This document shows positions 1 to 14,069 of a stretch of 64,000 nt of DNA, one piece after another. The DNA comes from Aeromicrobium panaciterrae. Lineage in GTDB: Bacteria; Actinomycetota; Actinomycetes; Propionibacteriales; Nocardioidaceae. The stretch covers positions 1,612,001-1,676,000 of the forward strand of contig NZ_JAVDWH010000001.1 in assembly GCF_031457275.1 (NCBI RefSeq), read 5' to 3'. Position 1 is the stretch's first letter, and each line of letters opens with the position of its first letter. The notes under the pieces are model-generated. The model had not been told where the DNA came from, did not search any database, and worked only from the letters and a program-made list of their open reading frames with translations. A program made the position numbers and the translations under genes.

Positions 1-882
<882 letters not shown>

Positions 883-885
883 CCG

Positions 886-1440
886 GTGGACGTCACGGAT
901 CATGCTCGCGCCCTGCTGGGGCGCGTCCTGCATGGCCACGGCGTCGCAGCGCGGATCACCGAGGTCGAGGCCTACGGGGGAGTCAACGACCCTGCCTCGC
1001 ATGCGTACACCCGTACGCCGCGCTCAGAGATCATGTTCGGCGAGCCCTGGCGCTTATACGTCTACCGCTCGTACGGCATGCACTTCTGCGCCAACATCGT
1101 CACCGGTCCGACGGAGACCGCGTCGGCAGTTCTGATCCGGGCCGGCGAGATCGTCGACGGCATCAAGCTCGCGCGCGACCGGCGAGGCGACCAAGTGAAG
1201 GATGTCGCTCTTGCTCGTGGACCCGGCAACCTCGCCAAAGCGCTCGGCCTGTCGCTCGATGACTTGGGCATGGACCTGCTCGCGAGCAACGCAGTTCATC
1301 TCGGCGGTGAGCCGACCTCGACGACCACCATCAGCGATGGCCCACGTGTCGGAGTCTCGAAGGCCGCAGATGTTCCGTGGCGCTTCTGGATCACGGGCGA
1401 TCCAACAGTCTCGGCCTATCGCCGAAGCCCGCGCGCCTAG
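886..1440 (+). CDS. 3-methyladenine DNA glycosylase (AAG/Mpg family)
   Basis: This base-excision-repair enzyme flips out and removes alkylated purines such as 3-methyladenine. The protein is 184 residues, normal for bacterial AAG-type enzymes. Visible family features are TEVEAYGG near residue 26, with the glutamate that activates the water, then the YVYRSYGMHFC segment and LARGPGNLAKAL later on. It starts with GTG 3 bases after argH, which argues for translational coupling. The stop codon lies in a CTAG that is also the stop region of a small ORF on the opposite strand. Confidence 0.93.
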   Translation: MDVTDHARALLGRVLHGHGVAARITEVEAYGGVNDPASHAYTRTPRSEIMFGEPWRLYVYRSYGMHFCANIVTGPTETASAVLIRAGEIVDGIKLARDRRGDQVKDVALARGPGNLAKALGLSLDDLGMDLLASNAVHLGGEPTSTTTISDGPRVGVSKAADVPWRFWITGDPTVSAYRRSPRA

Positions 1441-1520
1441 TCGTCGGTGGTGGGGATTTCGCACACGCCGTCTTCACACAGCGGTGCGTCATCGCCGACC
1501 ATCTCGAACGGACCGGTCAC
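1437..1520 (-). CDS. 27-residue Cys-containing ORF, possibly the detached C-terminal tail of FrnE
   Basis: This small frame starts with GTG overlapping the TGA of the FrnE-like gene (GTGA) and runs 27 codons to a TAG. It reads MTGPFEMVGDDAPLCEDGVC and then EIPTTDD. Many FrnE/DsbA-family proteins end in an acidic tail with a similar Cys-x-Asp-Gly-Cys pattern, so this may be that tail moved out of frame by a small indel. Alternatively it is a separate, translationally coupled micro-ORF. The GTGA overlap and intact frame support some coding role, but length alone cannot prove it. Confidence 0.4.
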   Translation of the reverse strand: MTGPFEMVGDDAPLCEDGVCEIPTTDD

Positions 1521-2161
1521 TCGGCTGCCGCCTGAGTGAGCACGTCGACGAAGGTGGCTGATTCCTGGGCACCAGAGACGCCGTACTTCCCGTTAATCAC
1601 GAAGAACGGCACACCACGAATTCCGTACGCGACGGCCTGCGCCTTGTCAGCCATAACGTCGTCGAGGAACTTCTCGGACTTGAGAGCGTCGACGACCTCA
1701 TCGCGGTCGAGTCCGATCTCGGCACCTAGGTCAGCCAGTTCATCGATCTGACCAACGTGCCGACCTTCTTCGAAGTACGCCTTCAGTAGGCGCTCCTTCA
1801 TCTCCAGCTGCTTGTCGTGCGACTTGGCCAGATGCAGCAGCTCGTGCGCCTTGATCGTGTTGGTCGTGTGCAGCGAGTCGTAGTCGTACGCGATGTCGAC
1901 GGACTTGCCGAGCTCCGTCATCTGAGTGAGCATCTGGCTCGCCTGCGCCTCCGGGATGCCCTTGTGCTTCGACAGGAACTCGCTGTGGCTGCCGGTGTAA
2001 TCGATTGGGGTGTCGGGGGAGAGCTCGAACGAGTGGTACTCGACCTCGACGGTGTCACCACCAGCAGTGAAGTCGCCCACGGCTGCCTCAAACCGGCGCT
2101 TGCCGATGAAGCACCAGGGGCATGCCACGTCGGACCAGATGTCTACCTTCACATTGCTCAT
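1517..2161 (-). CDS. FrnE-like DsbA-family thiol oxidoreductase
   Basis: The protein is 214 residues and belongs to the cytoplasmic DsbA/FrnE group (no signal peptide). The N-terminus reads DIWSDVACPWCFIGKRRF, so the active site is CPWC near residue 14. It ends with the cis-proline region GIRGVPFFVINGKYGVSGAQ, which is typical of these thioredoxin-fold enzymes. The start was placed at ATG 2161 rather than the longer in-frame extension, because the beta-strand MSNVKVDIW begins there. It converges on the glycosylase gene and diverges from the stress-protein gene. The usual acidic Cys tail is out of frame (see the 27-residue ORF). Confidence 0.9.
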   Translation of the reverse strand: MSNVKVDIWSDVACPWCFIGKRRFEAAVGDFTAGGDTVEVEYHSFELSPDTPIDYTGSHSEFLSKHKGIPEAQASQMLTQMTELGKSVDIAYDYDSLHTTNTIKAHELLHLAKSHDKQLEMKERLLKAYFEEGRHVGQIDELADLGAEIGLDRDEVVDALKSEKFLDDVMADKAQAVAYGIRGVPFFVINGKYGVSGAQESATFVDVLTQAAAE

Positions 2162-2290
2162 GCAAGTTTCAACCACATCGGTACGTCTGGCTATTCCGTG
2201 CGCCTGATCACAAAGGGAGACACGGACGCACGCGGTGCGACATGATCTGGCGTGGGGAGGGGACCCAACCAGCAGAGAGAGGCCCACACG

Positions 2291-2704
2291 ATGTCAGTCG
2301 TGGTCGGATACCGCAGTGATGAGTACGGCGAGGCAGCCCTTGAGCACGGTGTAGCCCGGGCCAACGCAACAGATGACACGCTGACGGTGGTCAACGTGTC
2401 CCGCGACGCCGATCTTGACGCCCCGGGATTCCTGCGTGGCTTCGAGCTCGAGCAGCTTCGCCAGCGCCTCCATGAGTTGGTCGGTTCCAAGGTGTCGATC
2501 CAGCAGCCGGTTGGCGCCGATACCGCTGCTCAGATCCTCAAGGTCGTCGAAGATACGTCAGCCAGCCTGCTCGTGATCGGACTTCGGCCGCGTTCGCCCG
2601 TCGGCAAGTTCCTGATGGGCAGCACGGCTCAGCAACTGCTGCTCGACTCGTCGGTTCCGGTGCTCGCTGTGAAGCCAGGACAAGTTGCCGCAGCGGTGCT
2701 CTGA
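2291..2704 (+). CDS. Universal stress protein (UspA family)
   Basis: This is a 137-residue single-domain Usp. The N-terminal strand VVVGYRSDEYGEAAL and the C-terminal ATP-binding signature (GLRPRSPVGKFLMGSTAQQL, the G-2x-G-9x-GS pattern) are both visible, so an ATP-binding type is likely. ATG 2291 was chosen over an upstream GTG because the Usp fold starts at MSVVVGY and an AGAGAGG-type ribosome site lies just before it. Proteins of this family act in the cytosol in stress adaptation; the specific role here is unknown. Confidence 0.9.
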   Translation: MSVVVGYRSDEYGEAALEHGVARANATDDTLTVVNVSRDADLDAPGFLRGFELEQLRQRLHELVGSKVSIQQPVGADTAAQILKVVEDTSASLLVIGLRPRSPVGKFLMGSTAQQLLLDSSVPVLAVKPGQVAAAVL

Positions 2705-2747
2705 ACCGCTGTGGGCCGTATGAGCCCGGTGGGTGAGAATGGGCAGC

Positions 2748-4007
2748 GTGACCCACGTACTTGATGACCTCGAGGCGCGCGGCCTCATCGCGCACTCGAC
2801 GGACCCTGATGCACTGCGAGCAGATCTCACGACAGGTCCGATCACGTTCTATGTGGGCTTCGACCCCACGGCCCCGAGCCTGCACATCGGCAACCTGCTG
2901 CAGCTGCTCACCGCGCGACGCTTGCAGGACGCGGGCCACAAGCCGCTGATCCTCGTCGGCGGATCGACCGGACTCATCGGCGATCCCAAGGAAGCCGGCG
3001 AGCGCGTCATGAACACCAAGGAGACGACGGCCGAATGGGTCGAGCGCATCCGTACGCAGGTGTCTCACTTCGTCAAGCTCGACGGCGACGCCGCGGCGAC
3101 CTTGGTCAACAACCTCGACTGGACCGAAGGTCTCAGCACGATCGACTTCCTGCGCGACATCGGCAAGCACTTCCCGGTCAACCGGATGCTCGCCCGCGAA
3201 GTCGTCAGCGCCCGACTCGAAGCCGGCATCAGCTACACCGAGTTCAGCTACGTACTCCTACAGTCGCTCGACTACCTCGAGCTGCACCGCCGCCACGGCT
3301 GCGTTCTGCAGACGGGCGGAAGCGATCAGTGGGGCAACATCACGGCAGGCGTTGAGCTCGTACGTCGAGCGGCCGGCGCCAAGGTGCATGCGCTCGCGAC
3401 TCCATTGATCACCAAGGCGGATGGGACCAAGTTCGGCAAGACCGAGTCAGGCACTGTCTGGCTCGACGCCGAACTGACCAGTCCCTACGCGTTCTACCAG
3501 TCGTGGATTCAGGCTGAAGACAGCAAAGTGGGGGAGTACCTCCGCCAATTCACCTTCGTGCCGGTCGACGAGATCGCCGCACTGGAAACAGAGCACGCCG
3601 AGAAGCCAGGACTACGAGCTGCGCAACGCCGCTTGGCAGCCGAGGTGACAACGATCGTGCACGGCGCAGACGAGGCCGCTGCAGCAGAACTCGCCTCTGG
3701 AGCACTGTTCGGACGTGCCGAGCTGACGGACCTGCCCGAGACAACCCTTGGCGCAGCCCTCCGCGAAGCCGGCGCAGTTGAGCTCAAAGCCACCGATTCG
3801 CCGACTGTGGTCGACGCATTTGTGGCCACAGGTCTGGCCGAATCGAAGTCCGCCGCCAGACGCGCGGTTGCCGAGGGAGGGGCGTACGTGAACAACGAGC
3901 GTGTCACGGACCCTGATTTGGTGCTTTCCGGCGACCAACTGCTGCATGGCAAGTGGGCCGTTTTGCGTAAGGGCAAGCGGGCGATTTCGGGCGTGTCGGT
4001 GTCCTGA
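2748..4007 (+). CDS. tyrS: Tyrosyl-tRNA synthetase
   Basis: TyrRS charges tRNA-Tyr using ATP and tyrosine. The class-I signature HIGN is at the SLHIGNLLQLL segment and the KMSKS equivalent is KFGKT. The C-terminus carries the S4-like RNA-binding domain (SKSAARRAVAEGGAYVNNER). With the GTG at 2748 the protein is 419 residues; in-frame starts at GTG 2733 and ATG 2739 would add up to 5 residues. The 2748 start is preferred because family members begin at the VTHVLDDLEARGL segment. No T-box is visible in the 43-base gap upstream. The rRNA operon follows. Confidence 0.95.
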   Translation: MTHVLDDLEARGLIAHSTDPDALRADLTTGPITFYVGFDPTAPSLHIGNLLQLLTARRLQDAGHKPLILVGGSTGLIGDPKEAGERVMNTKETTAEWVERIRTQVSHFVKLDGDAAATLVNNLDWTEGLSTIDFLRDIGKHFPVNRMLAREVVSARLEAGISYTEFSYVLLQSLDYLELHRRHGCVLQTGGSDQWGNITAGVELVRRAAGAKVHALATPLITKADGTKFGKTESGTVWLDAELTSPYAFYQSWIQAEDSKVGEYLRQFTFVPVDEIAALETEHAEKPGLRAAQRRLAAEVTTIVHGADEAAAAELASGALFGRAELTDLPETTLGAALREAGAVELKATDSPTVVDAFVATGLAESKSAARRAVAEGGAYVNNERVTDPDLVLSGDQLLHGKWAVLRKGKRAISGVSVS

Positions 4008-4061
4008 ACCCTGCAATTTCAGGGGCTGGCGACCGTGTGACGCTAGCCACAGGACCCCGAT

Positions 4062-4091
4062 TTGACGTGCGCAAATCCCGCCCCGTAGTGT
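4062..4091 (+). promoter_or_regulatory. Candidate rRNA promoter P1
   Basis: TTGACG (4062-4067) and TAGTGT (4086-4091) form a sigma-70-type -35/-10 pair with an 18-base spacer. They lie about 345 bases before the 16S gene, in the usual place for an upstream actinobacterial rRNA promoter. Identified by eye only. Confidence 0.5.
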
Positions 4092-4176
4092 TCTACTTGT
4101 TGCACAGCACGACGGAGCGAAAAGCCGCAAGGCGGGTCGCTCGGGCTGGCAGCCAAATACTGTGACCGACCCGGGT

Positions 4177-4206
4177 TTGACCGGTGAAAACGAGCAGTGT
4201 AAGTTA
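4177..4206 (+). promoter_or_regulatory. Candidate rRNA promoter P2
   Basis: TTGACC (4177-4182) and TAAGTT (4201-4206) with an 18-base spacer form a second -35/-10-like pair downstream of P1. Tandem promoters are usual for rRNA operons. Identified by eye only. Confidence 0.4.
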
Positions 4207-4264
4207 GACGAGTTGCCCCAAAACTCAGACCGCAAGGTTCTGGGTTTCGGTGTGCGTCTGATCC

Positions 4265-4330
4265 TTGAGAACTCAACAGTGTGCCAAAAGTCGACGAGAT
4301 TAATTAGTAATACCCCGTCGAGACCATCGG
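4265..4330 (+). promoter_or_regulatory. rRNA leader antitermination/processing element
   Basis: The sequence TTGAGAACTCAACAGTGTGC at 4265 is the conserved actinobacterial rRNA-leader element, resembling the boxA-type Nus antitermination region. A very similar TTGAGAACTTCACAGTGGAC occurs in the 16S-23S spacer at 6267. The leader copy is followed by GTCGACGAG...CCCGTCGAG, which can pair as a stem. This suggests antitermination and RNase III processing of the long transcript. Confidence 0.6.
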
Positions 4331-4435
4331 AGAGCTTCGGCTCGCCGACCTTGATGGAAATCAATTCCGACAATTTATTTGTCAGCAAATAGTTTGTCAG
4401 AGTCGAACTGAAGTTTGAGCAGTACTTAACTGCTT

Positions 4436-9406
<4,971 letters not shown>

Positions 9407-9524
9407 TACAAAGATCTACCGCGTCCACTGTGAGGTTCCCGAGATATGTTCGGGAACCGGAAAAGTTCCACTGTGCCTTTGAAGGCCAGGAGAACTCCAA
9501 GGTTTTGTTGATATCTCAATAGAG

Positions 9525-9641
9525 TTTCGGCGGCCATAGCGAATGGGAAACACCCGGTAACATTCCGAACCCGGAAGTTAAGCCATTCAGCGCCGATGGT
9601 ACTGCACGGGTGACTGTGTGGGAGAGTAGGACGCCGCCGGA
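9525..9641 (+). rRNA. rrf: 5S ribosomal RNA
   Basis: About 117 nt. The sequence TTTCGGCGGCCATAGCGAAT opens the molecule, CCGAACCCGGAAGTTAAG is the conserved loop region, and GGGAGAGTAGGACGCCGCCGG closes it, pairing GGCGGC with GCCGCC. It lies about 120 bases after 23S with no tRNA between. Ends are approximate by 1-3 bases. Confidence 0.95.
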
Positions 9642-9657
9642 CAATCATTAAGCGCGA

Positions 9658-9686
9658 GGCCGCTCCCTATGGGAGCGGCCTTGCTG
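9658..9686 (+). terminator. rRNA operon terminator
   Basis: A perfect 10-bp stem, GGCCGCTCCC (9658-9667) with GGGAGCGGCC (9671-9680), closes on a TAT loop and is followed by TTGCTGCATTT. It sits 17 bases after 5S, as expected for an intrinsic terminator. Confidence 0.85.
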
Positions 9687-9739
9687 CATTTACTCGCCGA
9701 CTTTTGAAGTACAGAGCATTTCGATGAAAGGATCGACTC

Positions 9740-10675
9740 ATGGCAGAGTCGAGAAACCCCCGCCGAGACGGTGGGAAGCCCGCGGGTCGCGGGGGACCTC
9801 GTGGTGGCAAACCCGCAGGTCAGGGCCGAGATCGACGTGGAGCTGGCGATCCGCCGCGCCGCGACGGAAAGCCCGCAGGACAGGGTCGCGATAGCCGGCC
9901 CGAACGCCGTGATGGCAAGCCGCAGACCCCTCGTAGGGACGGCAAGCCGTACGAAGCACGCCGCGATCGTCGCCAGGAAGAAGGCGACCGCACCGCAGCA
10001 CAGAAGATCTACGACGGTCCTCCGATCCCTGACGATGTCAGCGCGAAGGACCTCGACAAGTACGCCCGCCAGGCTCTTCAGGCTCTTCCCGAGAAGCTCG
10101 CCGACAAGGTTGCGCGACACCTCGTGATGGCCGGTTTGTTGATCCACGAAAACCCTGAGCAGGCGCATCTGCACGCACTCGCAGCTCGCGCACGTGCCAC
10201 GCGCACCGGTCTGGTCCGCGAAGCGTGCGGCGAAACGGCTTATGCGTCGGGCAAGTTTGCTGAGGCACTTTCAGAGTTCAGGGCTGCCAAGCGCATGAAT
10301 GGCAGCTACCTCTACGCCCCGATGATGGCCGACTGTGAGCGCGCGTTGAAGCGTCCGCAGAAGGCGATCGAGTACGACACGCCTGCCGTCCGAGCCCACC
10401 TCGACGACGCCGGCCAGATCGAGCTATCGATCGTGGTTGCCGGCGCCCGCCGTGACCAGGGCCAGTATGACGCTGCGATTCGTCTCCTCGAGACCGAGCC
10501 GCTGCACACCAAGGGACGTGGCGAATGGGTGCCACGGCTCCGCTATGCGTACGCCGATGCCTTGCTCGACGCTGGTCGCAAGGAAGAAGCGATTGAGTGG
10601 TTCCACCGCACGGTTGCTGTTGACGGCAACCAGGCGACGGATGCTCACGAGCGCCTCGTTGACCTGGGCGAATAG
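9740..10675 (+). CDS. TPR-like protein with Arg/Gly/Lys-rich repeat N-terminus
   Basis: The protein has 311 residues. About the first 85 are disordered and very basic, with imperfect repeats of RRDGKP and GKPAG(Q)GRD. The rest, from about residue 90, is alpha-helical and reads as tetratricopeptide-like hairpins (for example GKFAEALSEFRAAKRMNGS and GQYDAAIRLLETEP). The start ATG has a GAAAGGA ribosome site 8 bases upstream. The basic tail could bind RNA or DNA, which is inference. The gene stands alone between the rRNA terminator and its own terminator at 10723. Similar TPR proteins are common in actinobacteria without a known role. Confidence 0.85.
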   Translation: MAESRNPRRDGGKPAGRGGPRGGKPAGQGRDRRGAGDPPRRDGKPAGQGRDSRPERRDGKPQTPRRDGKPYEARRDRRQEEGDRTAAQKIYDGPPIPDDVSAKDLDKYARQALQALPEKLADKVARHLVMAGLLIHENPEQAHLHALAARARATRTGLVREACGETAYASGKFAEALSEFRAAKRMNGSYLYAPMMADCERALKRPQKAIEYDTPAVRAHLDDAGQIELSIVVAGARRDQGQYDAAIRLLETEPLHTKGRGEWVPRLRYAYADALLDAGRKEEAIEWFHRTVAVDGNQATDAHERLVDLGE

Positions 10676-10722
10676 TCCACAGGCGCTCGACGATTTGTCC
10701 GCGTCCACAGCACGAAATCTGC

Positions 10723-10755
10723 ACTCTGCCCCTCGCCATTGGTGAGGGGCAGAGT
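10723..10755 (+). terminator. Intrinsic terminator after the TPR gene
   Basis: A perfect 12-bp stem, ACTCTGCCCCTC (10723-10734) with GAGGGGCAGAGT (10744-10755), has a 9-base loop and is followed by CGTTTC. It closes just before the ATG of the SSB-like gene, so it separates the two transcription units. Confidence 0.75.
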
Positions 10756-10761
10756 CGTTTC

Positions 10762-11121
10762 ATGACCCAAACACACAATCACGTGAGCTTGGCGGGCCGC
10801 GTGTCCGCTAGTCCAGAAGCCCACATCCTGCCCAGTGGCGACGAGGTCGTCTCGTTTCGCCTGATCGTGCAGCGGAGTCCGGCTGCACGGCGACGGTCCA
10901 AGCAACCTGTCGACACGATCGACTGCGCTGCCTGGACGACTGCCATGAGGCGTGCTGTTCGAAAGCTCGAAGCCGGAACAGAGGTCGTGGTGACCGGCGA
11001 GATCCGCCGACGATTCTCGCGAGGAGCGAGCGGACCGACCAGCCGCGTGACGGTTGAGCTCGATTCGTGCCAGAGGGCTGAGCGAGCGTCAGACAAGGCG
11101 GCGGTAGCCTCATCGTCATGA
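10762..11121 (+). CDS. Single-strand DNA-binding-like protein (OB fold)
   Basis: The protein is 119 residues with one OB fold. SLAGRVSASPEAHILPSGDE at the N-terminus matches the SSB opening, VSFRLIVQRS and CAAWTTAMRRAVRKLEAGTE are the expected strands, and VVVTGEIRRRFSRG follows. It lacks the long Gly-rich linker and acidic tip of housekeeping SSB, so it is probably an accessory paralogue. It overlaps the next gene by ATGA and likely leads that operon. The functional assignment stops at ssDNA binding. Confidence 0.8.
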   Translation: MTQTHNHVSLAGRVSASPEAHILPSGDEVVSFRLIVQRSPAARRRSKQPVDTIDCAAWTTAMRRAVRKLEAGTEVVVTGEIRRRFSRGASGPTSRVTVELDSCQRAERASDKAAVASSS

Positions 11122-12119
11122 CCTTGGGCTCGAGCGACCGACCGTTGAGCAGGGCCTACGACCTTGCGATGCTCGACCTTGATGGGGTTGTCTACGTCGG
11201 CCCGGATGCCGTGCCTGGTGCAGTCGAATCTCTTGGTGCAGCGCGAGCGAGTGGCACGCAACTGGCGTACATCACGAACAACGCTTCGCGGACGGCTGCC
11301 GAGGTTGCTTCGCATCTGCGCGAGCTCGGCTTGTCGGACGCCGAAGACGGTGACGTGGTCACCTCCGCCCAGGCCGTCGCGCATCTCGTTGCCGATGCAC
11401 TTCCAGCCGGTTCGCCCGTGCTTTTGGTGGGCGGGGAAGGACTGCGTCAGCCTCTGGAAGAACGTGGTCTGCGATGCGTGGCGACGTTAGATGATGGTCC
11501 GCTCGCCGTGGTCCAGGGGTTCCACCCGGATGTCAGCTGGGTCCAGCTGGCAGAAGCGTCCTATGCCATCGAGGCCGGTATTCCGTGGTTCGCGAGCAAC
11601 ACCGATCTCACGATCCCGACAGCTCGTGGAGTCGCACCTGGCAATGGCTCACTCGTCCAAGCGATTTCCAACGCGACCGGTACGAAGCCGACTGTTGCGG
11701 GCAAGCCCGAAGCAGCGCTGTTCCGCGAGACGCTCGAGCGCTTTGGTGGCGAGCGACCGTTGATGGTTGGCGATCGCCTCGACACCGACATCGATGGTGC
11801 GATCGGAGCCGACATCGACACACTGTTCGTGCTCACAGGGGTCAACGGTCTGCAGGATGTGATCGATGCCGGCGTCGGACATCGGCCGACCTACATCTCG
11901 TACGACCTGGGCGGGCTGAACGAAGCGCATGCACCCATCCAGATCGAGGGATCGACGGCACGTTGTGATGGGGCATCGGCGCAGGTCAGTGATGGTGTCC
12001 TGACCATCGAGGCGGCTGACCGCAGCACATCGGGTTTCCGTGCAGCCGTGGGACTCGCGTGGCATCTTGCCGATCACTCCGGCCAACACGTACGGCTCGA
12101 TGGGACAATGAAGCCATGA
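11118..12119 (+). CDS. HAD-IIA family sugar phosphatase
   Basis: This is a 333-residue NagD/p-nitrophenylphosphatase-type HAD hydrolase. Motif I is LDLDGVVYVG near residue 19 (nucleophile and acid Asp). YITNNASRT supplies motif II, and VGDRLDTDIDGAIGADIDT is motif IV. It would dephosphorylate small phosphate esters in the cytosol. The last 70 residues have an added segment beyond the HAD core, ending in RLDGTMKP. ATG overlaps the SSB-like gene's stop, and its own stop overlaps the next ATG. Confidence 0.9.
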   Translation: MTLGSSDRPLSRAYDLAMLDLDGVVYVGPDAVPGAVESLGAARASGTQLAYITNNASRTAAEVASHLRELGLSDAEDGDVVTSAQAVAHLVADALPAGSPVLLVGGEGLRQPLEERGLRCVATLDDGPLAVVQGFHPDVSWVQLAEASYAIEAGIPWFASNTDLTIPTARGVAPGNGSLVQAISNATGTKPTVAGKPEAALFRETLERFGGERPLMVGDRLDTDIDGAIGADIDTLFVLTGVNGLQDVIDAGVGHRPTYISYDLGGLNEAHAPIQIEGSTARCDGASAQVSDGVLTIEAADRSTSGFRAAVGLAWHLADHSGQHVRLDGTMKP

Positions 12120-12337
12120 CCGAGACGCCTGCCGACGACGTGACGACCCCCGAGCCAGAGTCGGCCGAGGTGGAGTCAACAGGCAACGAACGAATCGACG
12201 AGGCTCTCAAGCGACTCGAGTCACTCGACGAGCTCGACATCAACGACCACCCGGAGCAATTCGACGCCATCCATCAGGCTCTCCGTGAGTCGTTGGCAAG
12301 CGCAGGTCGTGACGGGGACGCACCGGAGTCACCATGA
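12116..12337 (+). CDS. Small acidic protein, conserved position before tlyA
   Basis: The protein is 73 residues and strongly acidic (TETPADDVTTPEPESAEVES), with a predicted helical stretch around NERIDEALKRLESLDELDI. ATG 12116 overlaps the phosphatase stop and the stop overlaps the tlyA start. A tightly coupled position like this is strong evidence for a real gene. Short acidic proteins of this kind are common before tlyA in actinobacteria. Function unknown. Confidence 0.75.
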   Translation: MTETPADDVTTPEPESAEVESTGNERIDEALKRLESLDELDINDHPEQFDAIHQALRESLASAGRDGDAPESP

Positions 12338-13158
12338 CCCGTCGGCTTCGACTCGACGCTGAACTCGTACGTCGAGGACTGGCGAAGTCGCGCGACCACG
12401 CCGCGACATTGATCGGTGAAGGATCGGTTTCTGTCGCAGGCTCGGTGGCGACCAAAGCAGCCACGGGAGTCACCACGGACCAGGCAATCGTGGTGCGCAC
12501 GAGCTCGGGACCGACCTATGCATCTCGCGGCGCCCACAAGTTGTTGGGTGCACTCGAGGTCTTCGAACCTCTGGGCCTCAACGTCGAGGGACGTCGGGCG
12601 CTCGACGCCGGTGCCTCGACCGGTGGGTTCACCGATGTTCTGCTGCGCAAGGGCGTACGCGAGGTGGCTGCAGTCGACGTCGGCTACGGACAGTTGGTCT
12701 GGGCACTGCAGTCCGACGATCGTGTTCACGTCTTCGATCGCACCAACATCCGCAACATCGAGGCAGGTGACATTGGGGGAGAGGTAGGGCTCGTCGTGTC
12801 CGATCTGTCGTTCATCTCCCTTACGGTGGTCATGCCGGCATTGACGCGGGTGTGCGAGGACGGAGGCGACATCGTGCTGATGATCAAGCCGCAGTTCGAG
12901 GTTGGCAAGAGCAACCTCGGCAAGAACGGCGTGGTCCGCGATCCACTTCTGCATGCCGATGCCGTCCACCGCGTGTGCTTGTCAGCCTCGGAGCTCGGAT
13001 GGGGGACACGCGCGTTGGCGCCGAGTCCGCTTCCGGGTCCTGCCGGCAACGTCGAATACTTCTGCTGGCTGCGCACGGACGCCGAACCTCCCTCGATTGA
13101 TGCTGCCCATGACGTTGTCGCGGCCGGCCCGCTCGACACTTCGAGGACGCCATCATGA
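12334..13158 (+). CDS. tlyA: TlyA family rRNA 2'-O-methyltransferase/hemolysin-like protein
   Basis: The protein is 274 residues. The N-terminal S4 domain (LRLDAELVRRGLAKSRDHAA) binds RNA. A FtsJ/RrmJ-like SAM fold follows, with motif I at ALDAGASTGGFTDVLL and the KPQFE segment later. TlyA methylates the 2'-OH of C1409 in 16S and C1920 in 23S rRNA in mycobacteria, and loss gives capreomycin resistance. Its placement next to nadK and recN is widely conserved in actinobacteria. The next ATG overlaps its stop. Confidence 0.93.
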   Translation: MTRRLRLDAELVRRGLAKSRDHAATLIGEGSVSVAGSVATKAATGVTTDQAIVVRTSSGPTYASRGAHKLLGALEVFEPLGLNVEGRRALDAGASTGGFTDVLLRKGVREVAAVDVGYGQLVWALQSDDRVHVFDRTNIRNIEAGDIGGEVGLVVSDLSFISLTVVMPALTRVCEDGGDIVLMIKPQFEVGKSNLGKNGVVRDPLLHADAVHRVCLSASELGWGTRALAPSPLPGPAGNVEYFCWLRTDAEPPSIDAAHDVVAAGPLDTSRTPS

Positions 13159-14069
13159 GGACGATCCTGCTTGCGGTGCATGTCGCTCGCGACGAGGCCA
13201 CGAAGATTGCTGCGGCCTTTGCGGCTGATCTGCGGGCTGAAGGTCTCGACGTACGCATCCTCGACACAGAAGTTGATCAACTCAGGGCCGCGGGTCTTGA
13301 GGCGACTGATGTTGTCCCGTCGGCTCCTGGGGCTGCTCAGGGCTGCGAGCTCGCGGTTGTGTTCGGTGGTGATGGCACGATCCTGCGCGCCGCCGAGCTG
13401 TGCCGAGGCACCGATACGCCGGTGCTCGGAGTCAACCTGGGACACGTCGGCTTCCTGGCTGAGGCCGACGCCGAAGATCTGCACGACGTCGTACGCGGCG
13501 TTGTGGATCGCAGCTTCACCGTCGAGGAGCGTTTGACGGTCGATGTCGCGGTCACGGTGGGCGGCGAGATCGTTGCGACCAACTGGGCACTTAACGAAGC
13601 ATCCGTCGAGAAGGCGGCCCGCGAGCGCATGCTTGAGATCGTCGTCGAAATCGACGGTCGGCCCGTGTCTCGCTGGGGCTGCGACGGTGTCGTCTGTGCA
13701 ACGCCAACCGGCTCGACCGCATACAACTTCAGTGCGGGCGGACCGATCGTCTGGCCCGAAGTTTCGGCGCTGCTGATGGTTCCGATCAGTGCTCATGCTC
13801 TGTTCGCGCGACCACTCGTGGTTTCGCCCGACTCGACTTTGGCAATTGAGATCGTCGGCGAGCAGTCCACTGGAGTCCTGTGGTGCGACGGTCGACGTGC
13901 GGCTGATTTGCCGTTCGGCGCACGAGTCGAGGTCCGCAAGGGCGCGACACCCGTACGTCTGGCACGCCTCCAGCCCGCATCGTTCACGGATCGCCTCGTG
14001 CGCAAGTTCGACCTCCCCATCAATGGCTGGCGCGGAGCAGCTGAGCGTCGACAGCGCGGTGAGAGCTGA
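13155..14069 (+). CDS. nadK: NAD kinase
   Basis: NAD kinase makes NADP from NAD and ATP or polyphosphate. The protein is 304 residues. The signature FGGDGTILRAAE is at about residue 75, NLGHVGFLAE follows, and the conserved TPTGSTAYNFSAGGP loop is near 185. Start and stop overlap both neighbours by 1-4 bases, so it is translated in a chain from tlyA to recN. Confidence 0.95.
   Translation: MRTILLAVHVARDEATKIAAAFAADLRAEGLDVRILDTEVDQLRAAGLEATDVVPSAPGAAQGCELAVVFGGDGTILRAAELCRGTDTPVLGVNLGHVGFLAEADAEDLHDVVRGVVDRSFTVEERLTVDVAVTVGGEIVATNWALNEASVEKAARERMLEIVVEIDGRPVSRWGCDGVVCATPTGSTAYNFSAGGPIVWPEVSALLMVPISAHALFARPLVVSPDSTLAIEIVGEQSTGVLWCDGRRAADLPFGARVEVRKGATPVRLARLQPASFTDRLVRKFDLPINGWRGAAERRQRGES

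Noticed and set aside
4003-4023. Terminator after tyrS (CCTGAA/TTCAGG)
   Set aside because: Only a 6-bp stem that includes the tyrS stop codon and no T-run; too weak to call.
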